64,000 nucleotides of DNA from Absidia repens (taxonomy: Eukaryota; Mucoromycota; Mucoromycetes; Mucorales; Cunninghamellaceae): the NCBI GenBank assembly GCA_002105175.1, contig MCGE01000010.1:1178001-1242000 (forward strand), in the 5' to 3' direction. The number at the start of each line of letters is the position of its first letter. The first letter of the stretch is position 1. This document shows positions 48,130 to 59,589 of the stretch, one piece after another. The notes beneath the pieces were generated by a model that did not search any database, was not told the origin of the DNA, and saw only the letters and a list, made by a program, of their open reading frames with translations. The position numbers and the translations under genes were made by a program.

Positions 48130-48300
48130 CTACTGTGAGTAACATGATAAGAGTAATGAAATTTCGGATGTATGGAGCAAATTGTAATCCCAGATGGTTG
48201 TGCTGGGGAGGACGGGATGCTTAACATGTAGCTTGTTTTTGTCAGTGACCATTCCAGCAACATCAATGATTTTCGCAACGTCAACAAATAGCGCCCGTGC
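48130..48300 (-). other. Coding-like fragment, no start codon
   Basis: A 57-codon stretch ending in TAG reads ARALFVDVAKIIDVAGMVTD and KNKLHVKHPVLPSTTIWDYN. It has protein-like composition but no ATG near its beginning and no recognised family. It may be a gene remnant, a terminal exon, or chance. Confidence 0.25.
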
Positions 48301-49145
48301 ACCTTCTTTTTTTTTTTTTATATTTCATTTCCTAGTGCTCATCTCCATCATCCCCTCTCCACACTAGTAAACTTGATTCCCATTATTTTAGTGTGCACAC
48401 CATTCCTATCATCTGCCCCTTCATCTTTGTATCCTCTTCATCTCTTATATGTTATTATATATTGTCTTTTATTTTACTATTACTGTCTACTTCATCATCT
48501 TATCACTGCAATAAAGAAAATCACATTTGAAAAAATATTTGTGTACATCGTTTTTGTGGAATACGTGTGTTGTTTTTGCGTTAAATATACTATTTTTTGA
48601 GGGATATGTGTTGTTTATCTATTGTAGGGTATGTGTTGATTTGTTTTTGTAGGGCATGTATTATATTGCTTTTTGTATGATATAATAGTGTTGTATTGTG
48701 GAATCTTTGTAAAAATATACATCAATTGAATCTTCCGTTGACGTAGGCGACATCCGTTGACATAGGCGACATGATTATCACTAATAAATCAAAATGTATC
48801 AACTTCAATCTAAATTGAATCGATTTCAATCACTGTATCAATCTGGATCAATTTCAGGCGATGCTTTTGATTCAGATTGATTCACCGATTTTTTTCTACT
48901 GTGTTGAGGACGCGATGACCTTATATAGAAAACGATCGCCGATCTCTTTGTTGTACTTTGTGGGGTAAACTTTAAATTAAATAGAGGCAAATATAGATTC
49001 CTTGTGAAACGCATAAATAATATTCGGTTTGATTTGAATTTTGTTTTTTGGTTTTTTTATTCAACTCATTTTGGTATGTAAATATAGAAAACTAAACAAT
49101 GTATAAAGAAATAAAAAGAAAAATATGATGAGAAAGTAAACTCAT

Positions 49146-49475
49146 AGAAGAATCCAAGAATTTCCCCACCAACGTGATTTTGTCGAGCTTCTTCATGATC
49201 CATTATATCAGACGAGGTGGCAATACCAAATGACCAAACTGACGAGATGGAAGCAAAGTTTGAGCCCATTTTTCCAATGCTGCAATTTTAATGTTACTGT
49301 GTGGAGAAAATGACCAATATTTAATAAAACGACATTATACAAAAAAAAAAAAAACCAATATAGCCATGTTTGTGAATCACCGACAATAATTTGACAATCA
49401 CTTTGAAGGAAGGGCGAATAAGGACTTGACGTTGTTGATTTTGTTCAAGCAATCGTCCAGAAAAGAGACACTCAT
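49146..49475 (-). pseudogene. RPS22: Decayed cytosolic ribosomal protein uS8 (RPS22/RPS15A)
   Basis: Minus-strand remnants in the correct order but in different frames: [15 protein letters not shown] at 49475-49431, then [20 protein letters not shown] and KHGYIG, then ALEKWAQTLLPSRQFG, then IMDHEEARQNHVGGEILGFF. These align with uS8, whose intact form reads [31 protein letters not shown], LLPxRQFG and MDHEEARRKH. About 20 nt are lost after INN. Most of the middle of the protein (from after HGYIG to LEKW) is missing and replaced by A-rich non-homologous DNA. A further frameshift precedes IMDHEE, and the stop codon after the final Tyr is lost. It cannot encode uS8. The functional gene must be elsewhere. 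Confidence 0.88.
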
Positions 49476-49851
49476 GTTAATAAGTTGTGGTAAAAAAAAA
49501 AAAGTAGGGGTGTAAGTCAAAACAGTTTTTTTTTTTTTTGATTTCGTATCAGTGTCCAGGTATAGTGCATTCATAAAAGTGGCTCTTCTGTCTTAGCAAG
49601 TAGCAGAATCGGCTTTGCAGAAAATATACATGTTATAAACGGATGCATAAACAGGTGGATGGGCGAATGAGTGAATGAGTGAAGGGGAAGGGAGGCAAAC
49701 TCAAAAAGGAACTGGGGGAAGCGACAGTCTCCCATCATTTTTACCACAAAGCCACATAGCGGACATTAAATATCCAATAAAGAAGAAAAAAAAAAAAAAA
49801 AAAAGCTCCCTCTATTCTTTCTTCCTTTTTTACTCTATTATTAAATTAATC
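49476..49851. other. Upstream region of NOP7
   Basis: T-run near 49526-49541, an A-run near 49784-49804 and a CT-rich stretch before the NOP7 ATG. Nothing else recognised. Confidence 0.5.
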
Positions 49852-50008
49852 ATGGGCCGCATTCAAAAGAAAGGTGTTAAAGGGGCTGCTGCCAACTTCA
49901 TCACAAGACAGCAAGCTTTGAAGAAGCTTCAAATCTCCATTGCTGATTTTAGGTAAACCGAATAAAATTTCATTGTTCAAAACTAAACGGATCTAAACTC
50001 ATCAGGCA

Positions 50009-50040
<32 letters not shown>

Positions 50041-51786
50041 CAGACGGATCTGTATTCTCAAAGGAATCTACCCTCGCGAACCTAGAAACAAAAAGAAGGC
50101 CAATAAAGGATCAACCGCTCCGGTCACATTCTACTATGTCAAAGATATCCAGTACCTCTTACATGAACCATTGCTTGTCAAATTCCGCGATTATAAGTCC
50201 TTTGCTAGAAAGTTGAACAAGGTGCTCCATAAAGGTCAAACGTCTTCTGCAAAGTCACTTACTGAGAACAATAGACCCAGTTATACTTTGGATCATATCA
50301 TCAAAGAAAGGTAATGAAAGTTAGTGCTTTGTTTTCACCATACCTGATCATTACTAACCTCTTTATTTTTATTTTTTTGTATATATCTCATATAGATACC
50401 CTACTTTTGTGGATGCTTTACGGGATATGGACGATGCTATTTCTATGCTGTACTTATTCTCCCAAATGCCAGTGGATAGCCGAATCAAAGCCAAAACCGT
50501 CAAGTCATGTCAAACTCTCATTGCGGAATTCCAAAACTATGTGATGCAAGCCAAGTGTTTGCGAAAGGTCTTCTTCTCCATTAAAGGTATCTATTATCAA
50601 GCTGATATCAAGGGTCAAACAGTTACTTGGATCGTGCCTTATCAATTCTCCACTGATGTAAGCTCATGGATCATTCAACATTTCAATCTCTTCTGGCTGT
50701 TAACATTATTTTTTGTTTTATATTTAGATTCCCACTGATGTTGATTTCCGTGTGATGACGACTTTCTTGGATTTTTATATTACTTTGATGGGCTTTGTGA
50801 ACTATCGATTGTACAACGAACTCAACATGTCTTACCCTCCAGTCCTGGGTAAGGATTCTTTCCAGTTGGACAAAAGCGCTATTGACAGTAAAAAGACGGA
50901 TATTGGTGAAGAGGACGACGAAACATCTGCCTTGGACGAATTTAAATCCACAGCTCCTGCTGGAAACAACCACACGGGTGATGAAGATGGCGAACAGGGT
51001 GCTACAGTGACTTTACAACAAATCCGAGATGCGTCCAACGAAGTACAATCATTACAACAATTATTCAAGAAACATACCTTCTTTTTGTCTCGGGAAACTC
51101 CTCGATACGCTTTGGAATTTATGATCCGTGCTTGTGGTGGTCAAGTGAGCTGGGATGCCTCTGTTGGTGGTGTACCTCCCTTCCCCGAATCGGATGAACG
51201 TATTACCATTCAAGTGTGTGATCGACCTAAAGTCAACAACCGTGTGCTCTCTCGTACTTATATTCAACCTCAATGGATTGCTGACTGTGTCAACTCTCGC
51301 AAGATGATCAAATCTTCTCTCTATGAACCTGGACAGCTCTTACCTCCTCATCTTAGTCCGTTTGTTGAAGCCAAGGAAGGGGATTATGTTCCCACATCTG
51401 GATTAGAAGAAGAAGAATCTGACGTCGAAGAAGAAGAAGACGAAGAAAATCAAGAAACCTTGGACTCTTCCGCTACCCCTGGTGGCGATGCTCACATAGA
51501 CGATTATGAAAAGGAACTCAAGGCGGAAGCTGCTGGTGTGACCTTCTCCGAATACAAGGATGACGATTCTGCGACTGGAAAGAAGGATGGCAAAAACAAG
51601 AAGACCAACAAAAAACGCACGGCGGAAGACATTGAAAAGGAAGAACAAAAGGAAATGGCTACGGTGATGATGTCTAACAAACAACGCAAACTATACAATC
51701 GTATGCAAGAAAGCAACCAAAAGAAGTCGGACGAAACAGCCAAGTTGGAACGCAAGAAGAAAGCCCTCAAGTCATCCAAAAAATAG
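49852..51786 (+). CDS. NOP7: Pescadillo homologue Nop7 (60S ribosome biogenesis)
   Basis: Four exons (49852-49952, 50044-50310, 50396-50657, 50728-51786) sum to 1689 nt, giving 562 residues. Nop7 is the nucleolar scaffold of the PeBoW complex with Erb1 and Ytm1, needed for 27S pre-rRNA processing. The N-terminus [20 protein letters not shown] and [19 protein letters not shown] are signatures of the Pescadillo N-domain, followed by [20 protein letters not shown] and [25 protein letters not shown] domain lies at about residues 330-420 ([36 protein letters not shown]). The tail is Glu-rich then Lys-rich and coiled. The first intron contains a T-run of about 30. Length matches the family. Confidence 0.96.
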
Positions 51787-52410
51787 AACTCTTGAGCCTT
51801 GGTTCGTTAGTTATTTTAGCTATAGTTTAGTATTTTAGTTTAGTTTATCTTCATATTTTGTATGTTTTATTTCATTTTATTTGTACTCAATCATCCTTTC
51901 ATTCACTTTTTATTCTTTTATTATCACACTTACTACCCATTTGATCTATCCATTCTTTTTTTTTTTCATATATACTTTTTTTTTTTTTTTTACCATCAAA
52001 ACCAAATAAACCCTTATTTATCAGTCAAATATACACTGATTCACATTTGAAAAGCTCATCTATACCAAAAGCAAAACAAAAAGGCTTTATGATATGTATG
52101 CTATAAAAAGACGTAGTATAGTCAAGGTTTTATTTATCGGATAAAATATGTCAAAATAGGGGTACTAAACTAGTAATGAATTAAAAAAATGGAGGGAAGG
52201 GGTGGGGAATCTAAACATTAAATCTTCTGTCAAGAAGATCAAAGCTGATGGGTGTTTTTTTTTGTCTGTATTTTTACATACACTGTGGAAATAGATAATA
52301 AGAGCGAAGCAGAGAGAGTAGTTCTGGGACGGCGAATTGTATGATGATATAATAGAATGAATAAATATATAATATATATATAAAGATATGCGAGAAAGGG
52401 TAAACTAATC
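51787..52410. other. Convergent 3' region, NOP7 / CAX gene
   Basis: 3' flanks of two convergent genes. AT-rich with T-runs near 51957-51990 and a (TA)n-like tract near 52365-52382. No gene seen. Confidence 0.5.
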
Positions 52411-54837
52411 CTAATGGGGGGTAATAGAGAGATTGTTTCCCAAGGTAACACCAGTATCCAAGTCATTGGCAGCAGCATCAGGATAATAGAAGAAGGAGAT
52501 CGCAACAATCAAATAAACAATACACAGCATAAGGCCTTCCAACCAATTGCTTCGTCCATCCTATTATTCGATAGTAAAAAAGTTAAAATGTTGTAGTCCA
52601 CAAAAAATCTAGTCACTAAAAACCTTACCATGATTAAATAATTCACCATGACAACAGCAATAAACATGATGGCAGTTTCGTACATATTGAAATATAAACT
52701 CATATTGACACCAATGCCCCAACCAATGATAACCATGATGGGTGTGACAAGAAGAGCGATTTGCATACTACTGCCAACAGCAACACCCAATGCCAAATCC
52801 ATCTAAAAATAAATAACATTTAGTAAATATAAACAAAAATAATATCGTTTCAGTTCCTACCTTATTCTTATAGGCCACAGAGACAGCGGTGACATGTTCA
52901 GCAGCACTATAATAGTTTGACAAAAAAGAAAAAAAAAAAGAGCAGTGTTAATGTGTATTCAAAAAAGATAGATCAGGATGTTCACTTACTCTATTCAGGG
53001 GAAGCAGATGATCGGAGATCAAAACAAAAAAAGAGTTATTAGTAAACTGTGTGCTTTGTATGTTATATAACAATGATAGCGACGATTGCTACTTACTCTA
53101 TTGTGATTGTACAAATATAAAAAAAGAAAAAAAAAAGAATGAGTGTTGTTCAACTAATATTATCTTCATGGACTCTTACCCCGATGATCGGCAAGAGAAT
53201 CAGACCAACAAAAGTTTCACTAATATTCCATTGTTCAACCACAGCTTCAATAGCAGAGACAAGGAATTCAGCACAAATAGCTACGAAAACAGTGATCATG
53301 AATAGCCTATACATAATCATTAACAGTAAATCGTTAGCATTATGTTCGTACATTAATACACATTGTATGGTGTCACTTACATAATACCAGCCAGCAATCC
53401 AGACATAACAGGTTCTTCCTCTTCTTCTTCCTCTTCTTCTTCATTTTCAGTGAGTGTACTGCTACGTTCAGCATCATTGATTCTTGATCTTGTGGTTCGA
53501 CGAGAGAAGTGGAATGCTTCGGGAGGTGGTGCCAGGAACTAAATAGATAGCATGGAATATTAGAGTTTGTTGATCATGCATGATTGATAAATATTCTTTT
53601 TTCCAATGACTCCTTACCAGTTGTTTGTGTGTTCGAAGCTAAAAAAAATATACCCCAAAACAAAGTTCAAATTATATGACAAAAAGCACATCGTGATATC
53701 ATCAAAAAAAAAAAAAAGATAGTGAACGTTAATACCGTGCTATAAATCAAATCGGAAAAAGGGAGAGGGAAGGGTAACAAAAAGGGGAATAGTAAAGAAG
53801 AACAAAAATGATTGCAATAGGGGGGATATGAAGGAGGTAGGGAGTGAGTAGAAAGACTTTACCTGGAAAAAGAGGTAGGAAGCGTAGATGACCAATAGTA
53901 AGATAGAAGTAGCCCGAGAAATAGCCAAAATATCATGCACCTCAGCAGCTGATGAAACCGTGTATAAAGTAGACCCGTAGAAAGCCGCAGGCATCAAAAG
54001 GGAGGACGTGGCAAGAAACAAAAGACCCGCTGAAGTTTGAGCAACAGTGACATTGAAGACTTGCTCCTTGTAACGATAACCGCCTAACCAAAAGCACATT
54101 CCCAATACAAGTAATAAATTCGACAAGATGGATCCCAACATGGAGCTTTGGACAATCACCACCAAGTTTTGACTTAATGCAATAATAGATACAATCAATT
54201 CAACAGCATTTCCGAATGTTGCGTTGAGTAGTCCACCAACCACCTATTTTTTTTTTTCAAAAGGAAAAGAGAAAAGTCGGGTAGGCGGTGTTTAAATAAT
54301 CATAAATCGAGTTAAGAAAAAAAAAAAATAGGAGATAAGGGTACATAGAAGTGATCTTACCTCTCCTGTGCGTAATGCAATATCTTCGGTCACATCACCT
54401 AATAGTTTTGCCAAAGGAATGATTGCAATGAAATTTAATACAAAGGTAGCCGTAGGACCCCAAAAGAAATGAGAAACGATGCCAAAAGGAATAAAGATCA
54501 AAAGCACATTTAGCCATGAACCTGTCATAATGGCATAAAATCCAGATTTGAATGTCGGCTTTTTTCGTTCAGCTCCGTCTTGTTGATTTTGTTGCGTGGC
54601 TGTTGATTTTGTTGAACTAGCATCAGGATTATCATGCTCATGCTGGTCCGATGAATCATGATGATGATGATTTGGTAATCCTAGTGTTGAAGGATCCATT
54701 GCACTATCACCTTGTTGAATCTTTTCTTCATACATTTCTGTCTTTGACGTAGCCAAATCGCCAATAATATTACTTTGTTGTTGTGTAGTTGAGGTGAAGG
54801 ACGATGATATGTCGGAGCGAGATTCCATTTTTTGCAT
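52411..54837 (-). CDS. VCX1: Vacuolar Ca2+/H+ exchanger (CAX family, Vcx1-like)
   Basis: Ten exons including two single-nucleotide ones: 54837-54361, 54243-53863, 53638-53618, 53538-53381, 53306-53180, 53097, 52990, 52906-52861, 52802-52629, 52560-52411. They sum to 1536 nt, giving 511 residues. CAX proteins move Ca2+ into the vacuole in exchange for H+. A His/Ser/Gln-rich cytosolic N-terminus of about 90 residues precedes the first membrane segment. The first ion-binding motif is seen as [18 protein letters not shown]; the second as [19 protein letters not shown], whose Asn is split across four exons. The acidic linker between the two halves (about ten Glu near residue 325) is family-typical. 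Eleven hydrophobic segments are seen. The ATG three codons later (54828) is an alternative start. Confidence 0.93.
52990..52990 (-). other. Single-nucleotide microexon 2 (A)
   Basis: On the minus strand the site reads TGAATAG|A|GTAAGTG: a complete 3' splice site, one base, then a consensus donor. The A is the second base of the Asn codon in GNAAEH. Confidence 0.8.
53097..53097 (-). other. Single-nucleotide microexon 1 (A)
   Basis: On the minus strand the site reads CACAATAG|A|GTAAGT. The A is the first base of the same Asn codon. The flanking introns are 82 and 106 nt, and the third is 83 nt, normal for this genome. Confidence 0.8.
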
Positions 54838-55270
54838 TAATACAAAATGTTAAAGGGTATAAAGGTAGATTAAAGAGAAAAAAGGAAGGCGATTATAAAG
54901 ATAATAATTAAAGAAAAGAAATAGAAGATGCAGAAAAAAAGTAAAAATAAAAAAGAAAAGAAAGAAAAGAGGGAGGTCAACTATATATATATCAAAAGAA
55001 GTCGAAGAAAAACAAAGGGTGATAATAATAAGGGGCACGAAAATAAGGCGAGATGATGGCAAGGGGCTAATTTTCGCTTACAGAGTGCTGGATTGGAATA
55101 ATTCAGAAGAAGTTGAAAATAAAAAAGACAGAGATAAAAACGAACAAATAAATAGATTTTTTATTATTATTCATATAAATATATAGATAACATAAAGCTA
55201 CTACCATAATAATAAAGAATAACAACTAACAACTAAAAACACCGTCGAGACCGTTCATGTTGTTTGTATC
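54838..55270. other. Upstream region of the CAX gene
   Basis: Purine-rich on the plus strand (CT-rich on the CAX coding strand) at 54840-54990, then AT-rich DNA. No gene recognised. Confidence 0.5.
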
Positions 55271-55523
55271 CTAAGTAGTGTGCCCCCGCATAATGGTATT
55301 GTATATCGGTTCCTTTTCAGATATGCACTAAAAAAAGAAAAAATTGTCAATACGCCTTTGCTTTTAGTCAAACGTTAACTTTACTTTTTTTTTTTTCATA
55401 ACCTTCCATAATGTTCACAAAGTCCTTGGTATTCATTGAATTGTAATGATCATCAGCAAATCTTTTCGACTCAGTCTTGAATTCATGTAACATTTTCTTT
55501 TTCGCCCACTGAATGTATATCAT
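55271..55523 (-). CDS. Possible small gene, two exons, frame uncertain
   Basis: Exon 1 (55523-55385) reads MIYIQWAKKKMLHEFKTESK then RFADDHYNSMNTKDFVNIME, charged and protein-like. An intron of 57 nt (GTAAAG...TTTTTTTAG) leads to exon 2 (55327-55271), CISEKEPIYNTIMRGHTT and a stop. The join is off by one base; the preceding run of 12 A at the donor would need to be 11 for the frame to hold, giving 64 residues. An acceptor-like TTACAG lies just upstream, so more 5' exons are possible. Family not recognised. Confidence 0.35.
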
Positions 55524-56132
55524 ATTTAATGACACACTGTAAGTAAAACCTAATATGTCGATGATTGTTTGTTGGCAAAAATAAAAATAAAAATAAATGA
55601 TAATCAGTTAGTGCATATCAATCATAAATACCGCATGCTACTTTGTACTATTGCCACAATCATCAATTCATATCCCATAAAAAAATATACAAAGATGCAT
55701 ACCCAAAACCCACTCTTTTTCTGCACAGCACTGTACAGTATAAACATCCATTCACTTGACTTGTTCTCACCACCTCCACACAAAGCTATCTTCCCTTTCC
55801 TTTTCCAACCCACCAACCAGTTTATCCCAATAACAAATAAGTATCATGAATGTTACCAGCATATACAGTAATCAAAGAGAAAGGTATGTAATCTGAAATG
55901 TGCAAGAGGGGTCAAACCAAAAATATAATAATAATAATAATTGTTAGTAAGAATAGCCACATCACGTATGTAGTTTAAACACCGATAGACAATCTTCCTG
56001 ATTTCACGAATACCACACCAACATCCACCCATAAAATCCACCCCCTTCTCAAAATCCAGACGCACACTCAGGTAATAAATACATATTCAGAAGAATGATA
56101 AAATAAATATTGTTTATTCTAATTCAATGACC
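55524..56132. other. Intergenic, possibly upstream exons of a small gene
   Basis: No supported gene. AT-rich, with a C-rich stretch near 55770-55820. Could hold further 5' sequence of the candidate at 55271-55523. Confidence 0.4.
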
Positions 56133-58493
56133 CTAAACCTGGTACAATGATCCCAAAATAATGCACGGTACGTCATTTCCTTTTTTTATCATGGAGACAC
56201 CAACTGACTTGACCGGTAGCTGTAGTAATCCATTTGCCGCAATCATGCTGATCATCCGACTACTTTGTTGGTTTTTTCCTGTAGATGTTGCTTCCAATTG
56301 CCCAGTTTCGGAATTGACAAAGACAAGGACTCGATGGTATTCAGGCCTGTCATCCAAAGTTATATCATGAGTAATCTAAAAAAAAAAAAAATGTGTAAAC
56401 GATTATGAGTGGAGGAAAAAGGGGGTTAAAATGGGATGAGGAAACCGTTTTACCTTGACTTGTAACTTGACATTACCCGGTTGTTGAATAGCCGACATTT
56501 GACGCAAAGCTGGAAGCACAAAGAGATAGAATGTGACAGTCGCAGATACAGGATTCCCAGGCAAAGCAAAAATCAGTTTCTTTTTGTTGTTGGTGTCATT
56601 TGGCACTGTTGCAAAAGTACAGGGTTTTCCAGGTTTCATGTTCACACGACCAAAATGAATGGTGGCCTTGAGTTTTTGCTCCAACAGTGGTTTCATATAA
56701 TCAGCTTCCCCCATCGATACCCCGCCCGTGGTAATGAGTACATCGACCTTTTCCAGCGCCTTTTGTATACATGGTTCAAGAGCATCGACACGATCCACCA
56801 CAATCCCCAAATCCACCGCCTCGAAGCCCGCTTGCCGCACCGCTGCCATGAGTGTCAATCGATTGGAATCACGGATTTCCCCAGGGGCTAAAGGTCTTGA
56901 TGTCATGGTGATGTCTTGCACTTCGTTGCCTGAAGAAAGGATCCCCACGTGAGGTTTTCGGTAAACCAAAACAGACGTGATGCCCACAGATGCCAACACA
57001 CCCAATTCACCTCCGATGGTGGAGAAGATTGTCCCCGTTTTGCACACCAAGTCCCCCTTCTGACAATCGCTGCCAATAGGTCGAATCATCGCACCCACCG
57101 AGGTAGACGCTAATATTTCCACAGTTGCTTCCTCTTGATTCCCTTGTGTCATTTCTACCAGTTTCGTATCCTCAACCATGACCACCGCGTTGGCCCCGTC
57201 AGGTACCATGCCGCCTGTAGCAACACGTGCAATCTGTCCCCGTTGAAGTTGAAATGGCGTATGGATGTCGACTTTCTCGTTTTCGGTAGGTTGACTTGCA
57301 GCAGCTAGAGACACGTGTGAGACTGGGTATACACCTGGGCCATCTTCCGCTTTTTTATTAGATACGTATAAAATATAATTAAAAAGAAGACATGAATTAG
57401 TACTTTAGTATACTGCAAACCAACTTTGTTTTTTTTTTTTTGGTTTTTTACCATAAACAGCATAGCCATCAACAATGGATGCACGATAACCAGGTACTGA
57501 TTCTTTTGCATAAACGTCTTCCGCCAATACGTAACCAATCAAATCATCCGATAAAGGCATAGAAACTGTTCCAACAGATTGTGCATGGCTCTGGATAAGG
57601 TGTAGTGCTTCTTCAACAGGTATCATTGGGTAGGGTGAAACTCGAGCTCTTTGTGCCACTGAACGATAACAAAAACAAAACAAATCAGTTGTAGCCCTTG
57701 GATGGATTTCAATAGGTGCAACCCTTACCTGGTGTATCCAAATTCAATGTCCGTGGTGAGCGATGCTGATTTTGGTGGTGCTTGTGATGATGGTGATGAT
57801 GATGTATACAAGTGTGTTGTTGCTGGGGGATGGCGTTGTCAATAGAGTCTTTTTGGGGCGAGGAAGAAGCAAGTTGAGCGTGTGTATGTCGGACTTGGTC
57901 GACCTGACCCCGGACGAGTTGAAGCGCATGAGGTAAAACAGGCAATAGAGCATCCATGTTTTCACGACAAGCTTTCGGACTTCCAGGCAGGGTAATGATG
58001 AGTGTCTTGTTGCGGAATCCAGAGACAGGTCGGGAGAGAGCTGCAAATGGGGTTTTCAGTAAGGAAGATGATATCAATAAATGGGTAATGCCAGGCGTCG
58101 TTCGTGTCAAAAGGGGTGCAATATTATCGGGAGTCACATCGCGTTCAGCAAAACCAGTGCCACCAGTGAGTAAAATGAGATCAAGGTGCTGATTATCGAC
58201 CCAATCGCACACCATGTTCGTAATCTGACTAGCATCATCGGCGATAATAGCTGTCTTGTCAATCCGGTAAGGAAGAGGGGCCGTTTCAGTCGATGTCAAA
58301 ATATCTTGCAGTAAGGGTCCACTCTTGTCATGTGCGGGATTAGCACACGCGGTGTCGCTCACTACCGACCAAAGACATAAAAGATAATGAAAAATGGCAA
58401 TTTTGGTCAGTATCATAATACTAGCACCTATTTATTAGAATGCACTTTCTTACCTGTAACAATGCCGACAGTGAAAGCTGTTCCCAACGACAT
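56133..58493 (-). CDS. Bifunctional molybdenum cofactor enzyme (gephyrin-type, MogA-MoeA fusion)
   Basis: Five exons (58493-58454, 58361-57729, 57658-57452, 57349-56454, 56375-56133) sum to 2019 nt, giving 672 residues. Catalyses the last two steps of Moco synthesis: adenylation of molybdopterin, then molybdate insertion. The N-terminal MogA/G domain starts MSLGTAFTVGIVTVSDTA and contains LILLTGGTGFAERDVTPD and LPGSPKACRENMD. A linker with a run of His (HHHHHHH) follows. The C-terminal MoeA/E domain has ESVPGYRASIVDGYAV, RVATGGMVPDGANAVVMVED, GILSSGNEV, DVLITTGGVSMGEADYMKPL and FALPGNPVSATVTF. The G-then-E order is that of animal gephyrin, opposite to plant Cnx1. It implies the organism uses molybdoenzymes such as nitrate reductase. 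An initial exon of 40 nt is easily missed. Confidence 0.93.
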
Positions 58494-59589
58494 TGATAAA
58501 AATAAATAAATAAATAAATCGAAAGGAGTACACCAAAAAAAAAAAAAGAAAAAAAGAAAAATAGTGTTTGATGGTTTTGAAGCACCGACTCGGCCACATT
58601 TTCGATCACTACAGTAAAGCATAGGCGTATCTTCATGAATTTTATCAATTAGTAAATCTTTAGTTATGATTATACAGCTAGCGACGACAAACGTACTCAT
58701 CTCATAGCTCACAATACGTAAGACAAAATAGCTCTCTCTACTGACGGTATACATAGCCAAGGTCCATGCTTCGAAAGAGACACCTATCCTGAAGTTCACT
58801 TCGAGATATTAAACGTCCCTGGGCCATTAATACAAAAAAGATAGACGCTGAACACAGTCCAAATTTTGACCTAGATATAGTTCAAAATATCTTTAAGGAG
58901 GTCAGGAATAGACTGGACAAAAGGCAGTTTCATCCCAAGAGCAATTTTAGGCGTGGTGCAGAGCTTGCCTTTTTTCTGTTCGCAGGTTGGAAGGAGGGAG
59001 GTCGCGGAGTACTAAAGGAAGTCCTCCCATTCCTTTTTTTTTTTGTCTATACGCACAGACATTGTGCAGTAGGACACCGAATGAGTATACGCGTTCGACA
59101 AAACAAGTTAAAAATATAAGAGTCAATGTAAAAGAAAAATGACAAAGTATATTTTATTCAGATGCAAATGCAAACTAAGGTAGCCAAACTTAACTAATCT
59201 CATGATAGTACTATGACACGTATCTAAATATGAGGCGCTTAAGTGTGTGTTTGAAGGTACCTTCTTGTAGAATAACATAACTTAATAACGACGACATAGC
59301 TTCAATCAATGAAGATAAGCTGTTCTACACTACTGCACTGTACGGTGAGTGGTAAACTATTCTACAGTGAATAAGGTAAATTAAATCAAGCCTAATCCCA
59401 TCTTGATTGTAGAGGCATCAAGAGAAGAGAATAACCATTCTATCAATGTTGAATGGTAATCTTTATTGTCATGAGAAGAGATCCAAAATGCTGATGATGT
59501 TTTATGGTGTTGACTGTAATAAAAAGAAAGGGATGTGGCTCTCAATTTTGTATTCACTAAAAAATTCGTAAACCAGATCCTCACACAGG
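58494..59589. other. Gene-poor DNA upstream of the Moco gene
   Basis: Promoter side of the Moco gene with an A-run (58537-58549), then AT-rich sequence with no recognisable gene. Confidence 0.5.

Larger units (their letters stand above)
46775..49145. other. Gene-poor, repeat-rich stretch
   Basis: Contains degenerate tandem repeats of about 45-60 bp at 46880-47000 (GGACGATA/GCACGATA ... ATGATAATCACTT), an AAT-type microsatellite at 47147-47172, a 7-bp ATACTAC array at 47220-47245, an A-run of 48 at 47470-47517, a duplicated segment of about 120 bp (47638-47885), and two 18-19 bp GTTGACATAGGCGACAT units at 48737-48772. One coding-like fragment lies at 48130-48300. No intact gene recognised. 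Confidence 0.6.
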
